DNA from: Streptosporangiaceae bacterium
Lineage (GTDB): Bacteria > Actinomycetota > Actinomycetes > Streptosporangiales > Streptosporangiaceae
Length of the DNA: 48,949 nt
Direction: 5' to 3'
NCBI GenBank assembly: GCA_019245115.1
Contig: JAFARZ010000444.1
Coordinates: 1-48,949 of the forward strand
Below the pieces are notes generated by a model. That model ran no database searches. It saw only the letters and a program-made list of their open reading frames with translations, and was not told where the DNA came from. Of the stretch, positions 7,831 through 15,363 are shown piece after piece. The number at the start of each line of letters is the position of its first letter. The first letter of the stretch is position 1. Made by a program: the position numbers and the translations under genes.

Positions 7831-9245
7831 CAGTGCCGTCTGCCGGCGGAAACCCTCACCGGCAACTGAATTCCACTGAGGTGAAGCGGCTCAACCGGGG
7901 GTGGCGGCGGGCCACCGGTGCCCGGCTCGCATTGCTGCTCGACTCGGTGGCCCAGCCGTTCAACGTCGGATCGATCGTGCGCTCGGCCGCCGCGTTCGGC
8001 GCCGGACGCCTGTGGCTTTGCGGCAACACCGCCGCGCTGAGCCACCCCTCGGTGGGCAAGACGGCGCTGGGCACTGACCGGTTCCTGGTCGCCGAGCAGG
8101 AGCCGAGTCCGGTGGCGGCGGCGAAGGCCGCCGCGGCCATGGGCCTGCGCGTGGTGGCGGTGGAACTGGCCGCGGGCGCGCTCCCGCTGCACGAGGCGCC
8201 GCTGGACGGGGATGTCTGCCTGGCGATCGGCAACGAGGATCACGGCTGTTCCGCCGCCTTGCTGGCCGTCGCCGACGCGGTCGCCTACATTCCCCAGCCG
8301 AGCCGGGTAGGCTCGCTCAACGTCGCGGTCGCCGCCGCCATCGCCATGGCCGAGGCCCGCCGCCGCGAGTGGGCGTTCTCCGACATACCGTTCGCCGGAC
8401 ACGGGGAGTTAACTTTGTGCACACGGACAGCCGGCATACTTGCGGCTGTGAATGTGACGGTCCCGTTCCTGGACTTCCCGCGACCGATAGCCTTCGCGCA
8501 CCGCGGCGGCGCCGCACACGGCCCCGAGAACTCGATGACCGCGTTCGGGCACGCCGTCAAGCTCGGTTACTCCTACCTGGAGACCGACGCCCGGGCCACG
8601 TCCGACGGCAAGCTGATGGCTTTCCACGACCGGACCCTGGACCGGGTCACGGACGCGACCGGCCCGATCGGCGCGCGTAAGTATGCCGACCTCGCCTCGA
8701 TCCGGGTGGCCGGCACCGAACCGATCCCGCTGATCGAGGAGCTGCTCGGCAACTGGCCGGATATCCGCTTCAACATAGATCTGAAGGACGAAGCGGGGAT
8801 CAGCCTGCTGCCCGAGGTCCTGCGCCGCACCGGCGCGTGGGACCGGGTGTGCGTCACGTCGTTCTCCGGCGCCCGGCTGCGTACGTTCCGGGGCCTGGTG
8901 GACCGCCCGGTCTGCATGGCGGTGTCGCCGGCCTGCGTCGCGGCCATGCGCTGCACACTGCGCCTGGCCACGCCGGGCCGCTGCGCACAGGTGCCGGGCA
9001 GGATCACCACTTCCGGTTTCATCCGCCGCGCGCAGTCTCGCGGCCTGGCGGTTCACGTCTGGACCATCAACGACCGGGCGGAGATGGCGCGCCTGCTTGA
9101 CCTGGGCGTGGACGGGATCATGACCGACGAGACCGAAGCGCTGCGGGATGTGCTCGCCGAGCGCGGCCAGTGGCCCACATCACCTCGGCCCTCTTCTGGG
9201 GGGAAGCCATCCCCCCAGACCCCCCTGGCACAGCCCGATCGATAA
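7827..9245 (+). CDS. TrmH/SpoU RNA methyltransferase joined in frame to a glycerophosphodiester phosphodiesterase
   Basis: One uninterrupted 472-codon frame. Residues about 25-185 are a SpoU methyltransferase (DSVAQPFNVGSIVRSAAAFGA; GNEDHGCS; SRVGSLNVAVAAAI), the knotted family that 2'-O-methylates tRNA or rRNA. Residues about 220-455 are a GDPD (FAHRGGAAHGPENSMTAF; ETDARATSDGKLMAFHD; LAVHVWTINDRAEM; GVDGIMTDE), which hydrolyses glycerophosphodiesters to sn-glycerol 3-phosphate. The roughly 35-residue join looks like former intergenic DNA: TAA sits one base out of frame at 8410-8412, and CATACT lies 7-8 bases before GTG 8448. The GDPD may therefore also be made alone from GTG 8448 or 8454. 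Whether a real fusion protein exists is open. Confidence 0.8.
   Translation: MTVPSAGGNPHRQLNSTEVKRLNRGWRRATGARLALLLDSVAQPFNVGSIVRSAAAFGAGRLWLCGNTAALSHPSVGKTALGTDRFLVAEQEPSPVAAAKAAAAMGLRVVAVELAAGALPLHEAPLDGDVCLAIGNEDHGCSAALLAVADAVAYIPQPSRVGSLNVAVAAAIAMAEARRREWAFSDIPFAGHGELTLCTRTAGILAAVNVTVPFLDFPRPIAFAHRGGAAHGPENSMTAFGHAVKLGYSYLETDARATSDGKLMAFHDRTLDRVTDATGPIGARKYADLASIRVAGTEPIPLIEELLGNWPDIRFNIDLKDEAGISLLPEVLRRTGAWDRVCVTSFSGARLRTFRGLVDRPVCMAVSPACVAAMRCTLRLATPGRCAQVPGRITTSGFIRRAQSRGLAVHVWTINDRAEMARLLDLGVDGIMTDETEALRDVLAERGQWPTSPRPSSGGKPSPQTPLAQPDR
9195..9219 (+). terminator. Hairpin at the end of the GDPD gene (repeat-like)
   Basis: TCTGGGGGG and CCCCCCAGA form a perfect 9-bp stem around AAGCCAT, inside the last codons of the GDPD frame. 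No U-run follows. A related but weaker sequence (GGGGATGCCATCCCC) lies at 34212-34226 before lacI, so this may be a dispersed element acting as a terminator. Confidence 0.45.
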
Positions 9246-9284
9246 CCAAGATCGTGCTTCGCAGTTTGCCAGCGGCCCGCGTGG

Positions 9285-9311
9285 GGAATCTTGTCCGGGT
9301 ATTCAGCGTTG
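9285..9311 (+). promoter_or_regulatory. SigR/SigH-type stress promoter of rbpA
   Basis: GGAAT at 9285-9289 and GTTG at 9308-9311 are separated by exactly 18 bases, the consensus of the thiol-oxidative-stress sigma factor SigR (SigH in mycobacteria). The start codon of rbpA is 38 bp downstream. In Streptomyces rbpA is a known SigR target, which supports the reading. Confidence 0.85.
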
Positions 9312-9348
9312 CTGCATAAGACCGCTGACCGCCTGGGAGGCAGCAAGC

Positions 9349-9744
9349 ATGGCCGAACGCGCACTTCGCGGCACACGTCTCGGTGCGACGAGCTACGAAA
9401 ACGACAGGAATACGGACCTGGCCCCCCGTCAGGACGTCGCCTTCGACTGCCCGAACGGGCATCACTTTACCGTGCCGTTCGCGGCCGAGGCGGAACTTCC
9501 TGCGACGTGGGAGTGCCGCGTTTGCGGTTCGACCGCTATCGCCGCCACGGGCGATTCTCCGTCACCCAAGAAGGCCAAGCCACCGCGCAGCCATTGGGAC
9601 ATGCTGATGGAGCGCCGTACCGTCGAGGACCTCGAGGCCGTGCTGGCCGAGCGCCTCGCGGTGATCAGGGAGCGCCGGCTGACCGGGCAGGCGCTGCTGA
9701 CCGACGACGGGACCGCGGGCCGGCCCCATCGCAGGTCTGCTTAA
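9349..9744 (+). CDS. rbpA: RNA polymerase-binding protein RbpA
   Basis: The 131-residue protein matches RbpA over its length: MAERALRGTRLGATSYENDR, the zinc-ribbon-like core FDCPNGHHFTVPF to WECRVCGS, and the sigma-interacting tail HWDMLMERRTVEDLEAVLAERLA. RbpA is an actinobacteria-specific factor that binds the sigma subunit and RNA polymerase, stabilises the open promoter complex and contributes to rifampicin tolerance. GGGAGG at 9335-9340 precedes the ATG. The usual histidine and cysteine pattern of the core is intact. It is transcribed alone behind a SigR-type promoter. TTTTTT just after the stop may be part of a weak terminator. Confidence 0.97.
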   Translation: MAERALRGTRLGATSYENDRNTDLAPRQDVAFDCPNGHHFTVPFAAEAELPATWECRVCGSTAIAATGDSPSPKKAKPPRSHWDMLMERRTVEDLEAVLAERLAVIRERRLTGQALLTDDGTAGRPHRRSA

Positions 9745-9774
9745 TTTTTTCTGGGTTGGTCTGTAGCCGCTCAG

Positions 9775-9855
9775 GGCCTTCCGGCCGGGTGATACCGCGG
9801 CGAGAACTGGCGGCGGGCCGGGGGGTCCGGGGGCGTTGGTTCATACCCCCCGGAA
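9775..9855. repeat. Dispersed repeat H, copy 2
   Basis: The reverse complement begins TCCGGGGGGTA at the last codons of the Ppm synthase gene and runs into the rbpA/ppm intergenic DNA, ending ACCCGGCCGGAAGGCC. It aligns along its length with 2433-2511 with small gaps. It lies between two convergent genes. Confidence 0.55.
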
Positions 9856-10611
9856 GATTCTGCGGAGCCAGCTCTTGGTGCCCCACTGGGCGACCCGCCA
9901 GAAGGCCTCGAGGATGATATTGCCGCTCATCTTGCTGGCGCCGTGTTCGCGTTCCACGAACGTGATGGGGATCTCCACGATCTTCAGCCCGGCCTGGCTG
10001 ACGCGGATCGTCAGGTCGATCTGGAAGCTGTAGCCGGTGGACTCGACGTCGTTGAGGCTGATCGTGCGCAGGGTTTCGGCCCGGTAGGCACGGAAGCCGG
10101 CGGTGGCGTCCCGTACGCCCATGCCGAGCATGACCTGGATGTAGATGTTCGCGCAGCGGGACAGCGCCTCACGGGATCTGGGCCAGTTGACCACCTTGCC
10201 GCCGCGCACCCAGCGCGACCCGATCGCCAGGTCCGCGCCCGCCTGGTCATCGGTCCCCGGTGCTTTTTCATCGCTACGCAGTGCGCCGATCAGGCTGGGC
10301 AGGTGTTCCGGCTGATGGGAACCGTCGGCGTCCATCTCGATGATCACGTCGTAGTCGCGCTCCAGCGCCCACCCGAATCCCGCGATGTACGCCTTGCCCA
10401 AGCCGGCCTTTTCGGTCCGGTGCATCACCTGGACATGCGAATCGGCCTCGGCTAGTTCATCCGCGATCTTCCCGGTGCCATCGGGGCTGTTGTCGTCCAC
10501 CACGAGCAGGTCCGCATGCGGAACCGCGGCCCTGACCCGGCCCGCGATGGATTCCAGGTTCTGCCGCTCGTTATACGTCGGCATAATGATCGCTATACGC
10601 TGTTGTGGCAC
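9841..10611 (-). CDS. Polyprenol-phosphate mannose synthase (GT2, Ppm1 D2 type)
   Basis: A 256-residue GT2 glycosyltransferase that transfers mannose from GDP-mannose to polyprenyl phosphate, giving the membrane donor for lipoglycan and protein mannosylation. Hallmarks: IIMPTYNERQNLESIA at the N-terminus, VVDDNSPDGTG, the metal-binding DAD in IIEMDADGSHQPEHLP, and GSRWVRGG. The C-terminal VEREHGASKMSGNIILEAFWRV is typical of bacterial dolichol-phosphate mannose synthases that lack membrane segments. It corresponds to the catalytic domain of mycobacterial Ppm1; the partner acyltransferase-like domain is not adjacent. It starts at GTG 10611 and is probably transcribed from a promoter near 11000, leaving a leader of about 370 nt. 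Confidence 0.93.
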   Translation of the reverse strand: MPQQRIAIIMPTYNERQNLESIAGRVRAAVPHADLLVVDDNSPDGTGKIADELAEADSHVQVMHRTEKAGLGKAYIAGFGWALERDYDVIIEMDADGSHQPEHLPSLIGALRSDEKAPGTDDQAGADLAIGSRWVRGGKVVNWPRSREALSRCANIYIQVMLGMGVRDATAGFRAYRAETLRTISLNDVESTGYSFQIDLTIRVSQAGLKIVEIPITFVEREHGASKMSGNIILEAFWRVAQWGTKSWLRRIFRGV

Positions 10612-11108
10612 TTATCCCTGCCTATCGCGGTCGGCTCCGGCCCCCGTGCGGTGCACGCAATAATATCCCCGCGCACGTGTCACGCTGACCTGACGACACG
10701 CTCCTTATAATCCATCCCCGGATCCCCTGGCCTAGGAGAAGGGCCCGGGCTTGACCTTCGTTCCGAAGCCCATCCCGTCGGCCACGGGCTTGGCCCTCGT
10801 TGTCTACTGGTTGCCCGGGCCCTCTCCAGGCCCAACCCCCCGTCCAGCCGGACAAGCGCAGCAAGTCGCGCCAGTACCACGCCTGGCACCACGGGGCGGC
10901 TGGATGCGCGCTCCCCGCCGTGACGTGGCTCGAGGATCTGACGGACCTGCTGGGTTCCGGCCAGCGAGCCCGGTGCTGGACTGCGCAGAAACTTACCGCT
11001 GATCCCGTCGATGTCAACCGCCGGGGGTGGTGGTGAGATCTTCATGACACCGCTACGCTACTTCGGGTTAGTTCAATACCACAGATAGTCACACAGGAGT
11101 CTCTGGTC
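10612..11108. other. 497-bp gene-free interval with nested inverted repeats
   Basis: I see no convincing gene. On the minus strand GGAGAAGGGCCCGGGC (10735-10750) pairs with GCCCGGGCCCTCTCC (10813-10827) apart from one base. Inside, CCCGT (10774-10778) pairs with ACGGG (10784-10788). Two near-identical 17-bp direct repeats (AACGAGGGCCAAGCCCG and AACGAAGGTCAAGCCCG on the minus strand) lie in the same stretch. It would form the leader of the Ppm synthase mRNA or a separate small RNA. Confidence 0.6.
10990..11017 (-). promoter_or_regulatory. Strong housekeeping-type promoter facing the Ppm synthase gene
   Basis: On the minus strand a perfect TTGACA (11017-11012) is followed after 16 bases by TAAGTT (10995-10990). 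Transcription would start near 10983 and run through the structured interval into the gene at 10611. Confidence 0.6.
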
Positions 11109-11888
11109 GTGTTCAGGCGGGAACGATCCGGCGCGTTCGGCGTGACGGCAGCCATCGCGGCGAGCGCGGTGATCGTGGCCGCCACTGGCATCGCCGTCAC
11201 CGCATCCAGGGCGATCGCGTACTCGCGTCCGGTGAGTACGCGCCCCCACCGGGCGGCCTACTCGACACTCCGCCTCCAGCAACTGCTGGCCCGGCTCGGT
11301 TATCTCCCGGTCAGCTGGAGAAGTGGCGCGTTCACCTGGCACAGCGGATACCCCCGTGCGCTGAACGGCTTCTGGCATCCCGGCCAGCCCAACCTGATCA
11401 CGACCGGCGCGATCATGGCCTTCGAGTCCCAGCACGGCATGCGGCCGCACGGGAAGGCCAGCCCCGCGGTCTGGAAGGTGCTGCTGCGGGCCGCCGGCCA
11501 GCGGCAGATGAACACCGCTGGCTACACGTACGCGATCGCCAGCAAGATGACCCCCGAGACGCTGACGATCTGGCACAACGGCCGTGAGGTGCTCCGCAGC
11601 TACGCCAACACCGGCATCCCGGTCGCCCCCACCGCCAACGGCACCTTCCCCGTGTACCTGCGCTACTACTTCCAGGTCATGCGCGGCGCCAACCCGGACG
11701 GCTCCCGCTACGCCGACCCCGTGTACTACGTCTCGTACTTCCACCGCGGCGAAGCCGTGCACTACTTCTCCCGCGGCGGCTACGGCTGGCCCCAGAGCCT
11801 GGGCTGCATAGAACTCCCCTGGTCAGCCGCCGCCAAGGCCTGGCCCTACCTCAGCTACGGCAGCCTGGTGACGGTCAAGCCCGCCTGA
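11109..11888 (+). CDS. L,D-transpeptidase (YkuD family) with N-terminal peptidoglycan-binding segment
   Basis: A 259-residue exported protein. Residues about 12-35 form a signal anchor (FGVTAAIAASAVIVAATGIAV). Residues about 50-130 look like a peptidoglycan-binding module (LRLQQLLARLGYLPVSW; IMAFESQHGMRPHGKASPAVWKVLL). Residues about 140-257 are the catalytic domain with HYFSRGGYGWPQSLGCIELPW, where the histidine, SxGC serine and cysteine of the YkuD site are present; the usual arginine after GC is replaced by the IEL stretch. Such enzymes make 3-3 cross-links in the cell wall using a catalytic cysteine. AGGAG precedes GTG 11109 by about 9 bases. The last 66 bp overlap the convergent membrane-protein gene. 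Confidence 0.9.
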   Translation: MFRRERSGAFGVTAAIAASAVIVAATGIAVTASRAIAYSRPVSTRPHRAAYSTLRLQQLLARLGYLPVSWRSGAFTWHSGYPRALNGFWHPGQPNLITTGAIMAFESQHGMRPHGKASPAVWKVLLRAAGQRQMNTAGYTYAIASKMTPETLTIWHNGREVLRSYANTGIPVAPTANGTFPVYLRYYFQVMRGANPDGSRYADPVYYVSYFHRGEAVHYFSRGGYGWPQSLGCIELPWSAAAKAWPYLSYGSLVTVKPA

Positions 11889-13061
11889 CGGGCCGCTTGC
11901 CCGCCGGGCGCAGAACAAGGTCAGCGCCAGGCCGGCGATGACGGGCGCCCACCAGCCCCAGGGGTCTCGCCACGGTGCCTGGGCGACGAACGTGACGACC
12001 GCTGCGGCGATGCCGGTCGGGATGAGCCGCGACCAGCTTCCCGCCGCCGCGACGAGCGCCACGGCCAGGGCCGGCCACACGTAGTACGCCACCATCACCG
12101 CCTCGAACACGCAGCGTACGGCGAGCGCCACGGCGACCCACCACAGCAGGTCGCTCAGCTCGCCAGGCTCACGGCGACGTTGGTACCAGTATGCGACGCC
12201 GCAGCCGCAGGCGAAGGCGATGGCCAGCATCCGGCCCGGGCCGCCCGCCACGTCCCCGTTGCCGAGGTGCGGGGCCAGCGAGGTCCACGGGGTGGGATGG
12301 TCGATCGCCGGGTAGTTCGGCTGGCTGGTCACCGCCGTGATGGTGGCGTGCCAGTTGGCCGCGCCGGCGATCCCCACCGCCACCGCGCTCGGCAGGGCGG
12401 CCCTCCCCAGGAATCCGGGCACCCGGCGCGGTTCGCCCAGGCTGACCAGGATCACCGGCAGCGCCAGCAGGACAAGCGGCTGTACCACGACCGCCGCGCC
12501 GATCAGCCAGCCCGCCCTGGCCGGGTGCGCTTCCCGGCCGGTCAGTGCCCCGATACCGTACAAGAGCAACCCGACCGCGACCGCATCCTCCGGATGGCCC
12601 CAGCGGACCGAAACGCTCCACAACGCGACCGCGCTGGCCACGGTGAGCACGAGACGCCTGGGGATGGAAATCGATCGCCGTTCGCTCAAAAAATCAATGG
12701 CGAACAGCGCCAGGCAGGAGATCGCGATCTCGTAAGGCCCCGCCACCAGCCACGAGCCGGGATAGGGGTGCTGAGCCGTCTGCGGCGCGAGCGACATCCC
12801 GGCCGCGTCCATGAGCGCCACCACGGGGACGAGGATCACCGCCGCGCCCGGGAACGCGACCAGGCCGGTGGGCGGCGTGTACAGGCCGCTGAGCCGCAGG
12901 TGCAGCAGCCGTTGCGCCGCGGTCAGCGTCCCCCACAGGTCATCGGGCACCGCCCAGGCGGTGTGGCCCATCAGGCGCGGGCCCCAGGTGGTGCTGATCA
13001 TTCCGTATACGACGAGAACGATCGTGGCGAGCGCCGGGAATATCCTCCTGACCAGCCACAT
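11823..13061 (-). CDS. Multispan membrane protein, possible GT-C/DUF2029-like glycosyltransferase
   Basis: A 412-residue protein with about ten hydrophobic helices. After the first helix comes a loop (TTWGPRLMGHTAWAVPDDLWGTL); midway lies WGHPEDAVAVGLLLYGIGAL, a pattern common in actinobacterial integral membrane glycosyltransferase-like proteins that use polyprenyl-phosphate sugars. That would suit its place near a polyprenol-phosphate mannose synthase, but no catalytic residue can be named, so the enzyme role is inference. Its last 22 codons (RASGPSGG and onward) are antisense to the L,D-transpeptidase gene and look like read-through rather than conserved sequence. Confidence 0.75.
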   Translation of the reverse strand: MWLVRRIFPALATIVLVVYGMISTTWGPRLMGHTAWAVPDDLWGTLTAAQRLLHLRLSGLYTPPTGLVAFPGAAVILVPVVALMDAAGMSLAPQTAQHPYPGSWLVAGPYEIAISCLALFAIDFLSERRSISIPRRLVLTVASAVALWSVSVRWGHPEDAVAVGLLLYGIGALTGREAHPARAGWLIGAAVVVQPLVLLALPVILVSLGEPRRVPGFLGRAALPSAVAVGIAGAANWHATITAVTSQPNYPAIDHPTPWTSLAPHLGNGDVAGGPGRMLAIAFACGCGVAYWYQRRREPGELSDLLWWVAVALAVRCVFEAVMVAYYVWPALAVALVAAAGSWSRLIPTGIAAAVVTFVAQAPWRDPWGWWAPVIAGLALTLFCARRASGPSGGLDRHQAAVAEVGPGLGGG

Positions 13062-13083
13062 TCGTAGAGTCTAGCGGACGGGT

Positions 13084-13137
13084 TACGATAACCCTGTGCA
13101 CCGGTTGTTTCCCATCACACCGCCACCGCGCTCCTAG
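13084..13137 (+). promoter_or_regulatory. Leaderless proline-rich leader peptide candidate before the EamA gene
   Basis: TACGAT (13084-13089) is followed six bases later by GTG 13096, which opens the 13-codon frame MHRLFPITPPPRS and ends at TAG 13135-13137. GGGTTA and TAACCC form a small palindrome over the -10 box. GGGGCG after the stop could pair with CGCCCC near 13190. The layout fits translation-sensing attenuation of the exporter gene 105 bp downstream. Confidence 0.4.
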
Positions 13138-13242
13138 CGGGGCGTTGGTCCGGGCTTTTCTGTAGCCTGCGCGCATAACTTCGGGCGCTGCCGCGCCCCG
13201 CTTCCGCGACCCATTCCTTCCTTGTCGCAGGAGCGATTGTTC

Positions 13243-14178
13243 ATGTCCGTGTGCACTTCCGCGCCGGCCGCTGGCCGGCGCTCCACCGGGGTGGTCTACC
13301 TCGTGATATCCGGCCTGCTGTGGGGAACCGGCGGGCTCACCGGAAGCGTGCTGGGCCGGGTGGCCGGGCTTCCCGCGCTGTCCGTGGCCGCGTACCGGCT
13401 GACGGCCGGCGGCGTGCTGCTCGTCGTGTTCCTTCTCCTGACCGGCAGGCGCCAGGAAGGCCGGTGGCTGCCGGCCGGGCGGGCGGCGTGGATCCGGATC
13501 ACGCTGATCGGGCTGCTGGCCGCGTTCTTCCAGAGCTGTTACTTCGTGGCGGTGTCGCTGACCTCGGTCAGCCTGGCCACCCTGGTCACCATCGGCAGCG
13601 CGCCGGTCATCGTCCAGATCGCCCACCGGGCGCTGCGGCGCTCCGAGAAGGTGCGAGCCGGTACGACCTGCCTCGCGCTCGCCGGGCTGACGCTGCTGGT
13701 CGGATGGCCGTCCGCCCAGTCCCCGGAGTCCGCGGTGCTGGCCGGCGCGGGCATGGCGGTGCTGGCCGCCTGCGGCTTCGCGGCCATAACGCTGATCGGG
13801 GCCCGCCCGGTGCCCGGGCTGGATGACCTGACCGTGACCGGGTTCGGGTTCACCATCGGCGGATGCCTGCTGATGGCGGTGGCGGCGATGACCGGCACGG
13901 CGGGTTTCACCCCCCGCCCGGCCGCGATCGGCCTGCTGATCGCATTGGGCACTGGACCGACGGCCGTCGCCTACAGCTCGTACTTCCGCGGGCTGCGGAA
14001 CTCACCCGCCACCACCGCGGCGCTGCTCACCCTGCTCGAGCCGCTCACCGGCACGATCCTCGCGGTCCTGCTGCTCGGCAACCGGCTCAGCGCGGCCGGC
14101 GTGGCCGGGGCGGTCATCCTCGGCGCGACGGTGGTGCTCACTGTGCGGGAGGGACGACCACGGTCCCGGTGGCGGTGA
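13243..14178 (+). CDS. EamA/DMT-family membrane transporter
   Basis: A 311-residue protein with ten predicted membrane helices in two homologous EamA halves (first from about residue 16, GVVYLVISGLLWGTGGLTGSVL; second from about 150). The closing LLTLLEPLTGTILAVLLLGNRL is typical of drug/metabolite exporters. These carriers expel metabolites or amino acids; the substrate cannot be inferred. ATG 13243 is preferred because AGGAG lies nine bases before it, although TTG 13222 is in frame. A possible leader peptide with its own -10 box precedes the gene. The gene is convergent with kal, with a 41-bp overlap of the two 3' ends. Confidence 0.88.
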   Translation: MSVCTSAPAAGRRSTGVVYLVISGLLWGTGGLTGSVLGRVAGLPALSVAAYRLTAGGVLLVVFLLLTGRRQEGRWLPAGRAAWIRITLIGLLAAFFQSCYFVAVSLTSVSLATLVTIGSAPVIVQIAHRALRRSEKVRAGTTCLALAGLTLLVGWPSAQSPESAVLAGAGMAVLAACGFAAITLIGARPVPGLDDLTVTGFGFTIGGCLLMAVAAMTGTAGFTPRPAAIGLLIALGTGPTAVAYSSYFRGLRNSPATTAALLTLLEPLTGTILAVLLLGNRLSAAGVAGAVILGATVVLTVREGRPRSRWR

Positions 14179-14503
14179 CGGCCACGATCGGCTCGCCGAG
14201 CACCACGGCGGCCGACGGCCCACGTGCCGGGTCGGCGCGGCACATCACCCGCGCGGTGAACGACAGCACACGGCTGCGCCGGCCAACCGAGGCTACCGAC
14301 GCCGTCACCTCAAGCACGTCGCCGGCCAGCACGGGCGCGCGGAACTGCACGTCGGAGTACGACGCGAACAGGCCTTCGTCACCGTCCATCTGGATACATG
14401 CCTCGGTGGCCACGTCGCCGAACAGCCCGAGCACGTACGCCCCGTCGACCAGGTTCCCGCCGTAGTGGGCATGCGAGTACGGCACATACCGCCGGTGGGT
14501 GAC
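14138..14503 (-). CDS. kal: 3-Aminobutyryl-CoA ammonia-lyase (hot-dog fold)
   Basis: The 121-residue form starting at GTG 14503 aligns with Kal, which removes ammonia from L-3-aminobutyryl-CoA to give crotonyl-CoA, a late step of lysine fermentation. Recognisable segments are HAHYGGNLVDGAYVLGLFGDVATE, MDGDEGLFASYSDVQF and APVLAGDVLEV. The start is supported by GGAGGG seven bases upstream and by the family length of about 125 residues. The frame is also open to ATG 14617, which overlaps the kamE stop (ATGA) and would add 38 residues encoded wholly by repeat A; that longer form cannot be excluded. It ends the kdd-kamD-kamE-kal operon. Confidence 0.88.
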   Translation of the reverse strand, partial: VTHRRYVPYSHAHYGGNLVDGAYVLGLFGDVATEACIQMDGDEGLFASYSDVQFRAPVLAGDVLEVTASVASVGRRSRVLSFTARVMCRADPARGPSAAVVLGEPIVAVTATGTVVVPPAQ

Positions 14504-14510
14504 CGTATAT

Positions 14511-14617
14511 CCCTCCGCGCCAAGGCCACGCTGGCGCGCGGCCGGCTTGGGGCCACGGCGGGAATTGCCGCCCCGTTGGGACGGCAACCGCCGCGGCGCT
14601 CGCTTGCGCTCGCTCAT
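14511..14617 (-). repeat. Dispersed repeat A, copy 1 (between kamE and kal)
   Basis: About 107 bp. Read on the minus strand it opens with ATGAGCGAGCG and ends near GCGCGGAGGG. The central part folds: CGGCGG, TTGCCG and CCC on one arm pair with GGG, CGGCAA and CCGCCG on the other, around GTT. If translated it gives MSERKRAPRRLPSQRGG and onward. The terminal GGAGGG can serve as ribosome-binding site for kal. Confidence 0.9.
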
Positions 14618-15363
14618 ACTGGTTTCTCCGGTGCTAGCGCATGTGCGAGGTAGCTCGCGACCTCGCGTGGCGTCGTGCCGCGGCCGAAGATCCGGTCCAC
14701 CCCCAGTTCCCCGGCCGCCGACGGATCGAACCGCGGGCCGCCGGCCACCAGCAACGGCCGGGCCTGACCGAACGTGGACCGGAAGGCGGCGGCCATCTCC
14801 CGGGTGTTGGACAGGTGCGCGTCCCGCTGCGTCACCACCTGGCTGACCAGCACCGCGTCCGCGTCCTCGGCGCGAGCCCGCTCCACCAGGTCCGGCACCA
14901 GGATCTGGGATCCCATGTTCACCACACGGATCTCGCGGTAGTACTCCAGGCCTTTCTCACCCGCGTGCCCCTTGACGTTCAGGATCGCGTCAATGCCGAC
15001 CGTGTGCGCGTCGGTCCCGATCGTCGCTCCCACCACGACGAGTTCCCGGCCCAGCGCCGACCTGATCCGCATGTTGACCTCGGCCGCGGACAGCACGGGG
15101 AACTCACGGGACGCCACCGTCACTGCCGACAAATCGACAACGTGACTCACCCGCCCGTAAACGATGAAGAACGTGAACGACGGCCCCATCCCCTTGGCGT
15201 GCACGACCATCGCCGGATCCAGGCCCATCTTCGCCGCGAGCTGGAGTGCCGCGCCTTCCGCGACGGCGCGCTCTTTCTCGGTCCCGAACGGCACGGGCAG
15301 GGTGAACGAGAGCTGCACCCGCCCATCTCCGGTGGTGTCCCCGTACGGCCGTACGACGTTCAT
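14614..15363 (-). CDS. kamE: Lysine 5,6-aminomutase beta subunit (adenosylcobalamin-binding)
   Basis: The 249-residue beta subunit of the AdoCbl- and PLP-dependent enzyme that moves the terminal amino group of beta-lysine (or D-lysine) to C5. The signature GTDAHTVGIDAILNVKGHAGEKG contains His120, the lower cobalt ligand in a DxHxxG motif, and Lys131, which forms the PLP aldimine; their 11-residue spacing matches the characterised enzyme. A Rossmann B12 domain follows. The ATG at 15363 overlaps the kamD stop by 4 bp, and its stop overlaps the ATG of repeat A. Much longer open frame upstream is antisense or overlapping noise. Confidence 0.95.
   Translation of the reverse strand: MNVVRPYGDTTGDGRVQLSFTLPVPFGTEKERAVAEGAALQLAAKMGLDPAMVVHAKGMGPSFTFFIVYGRVSHVVDLSAVTVASREFPVLSAAEVNMRIRSALGRELVVVGATIGTDAHTVGIDAILNVKGHAGEKGLEYYREIRVVNMGSQILVPDLVERARAEDADAVLVSQVVTQRDAHLSNTREMAAAFRSTFGQARPLLVAGGPRFDPSAAGELGVDRIFGRGTTPREVASYLAHALAPEKPV

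Noticed and set aside
10622..11017. Open frames of 120-130 codons before the Ppm synthase gene
   Set aside because: They cross the nested inverted repeats, have no homology that I recognise and begin at or near the promoter boxes.
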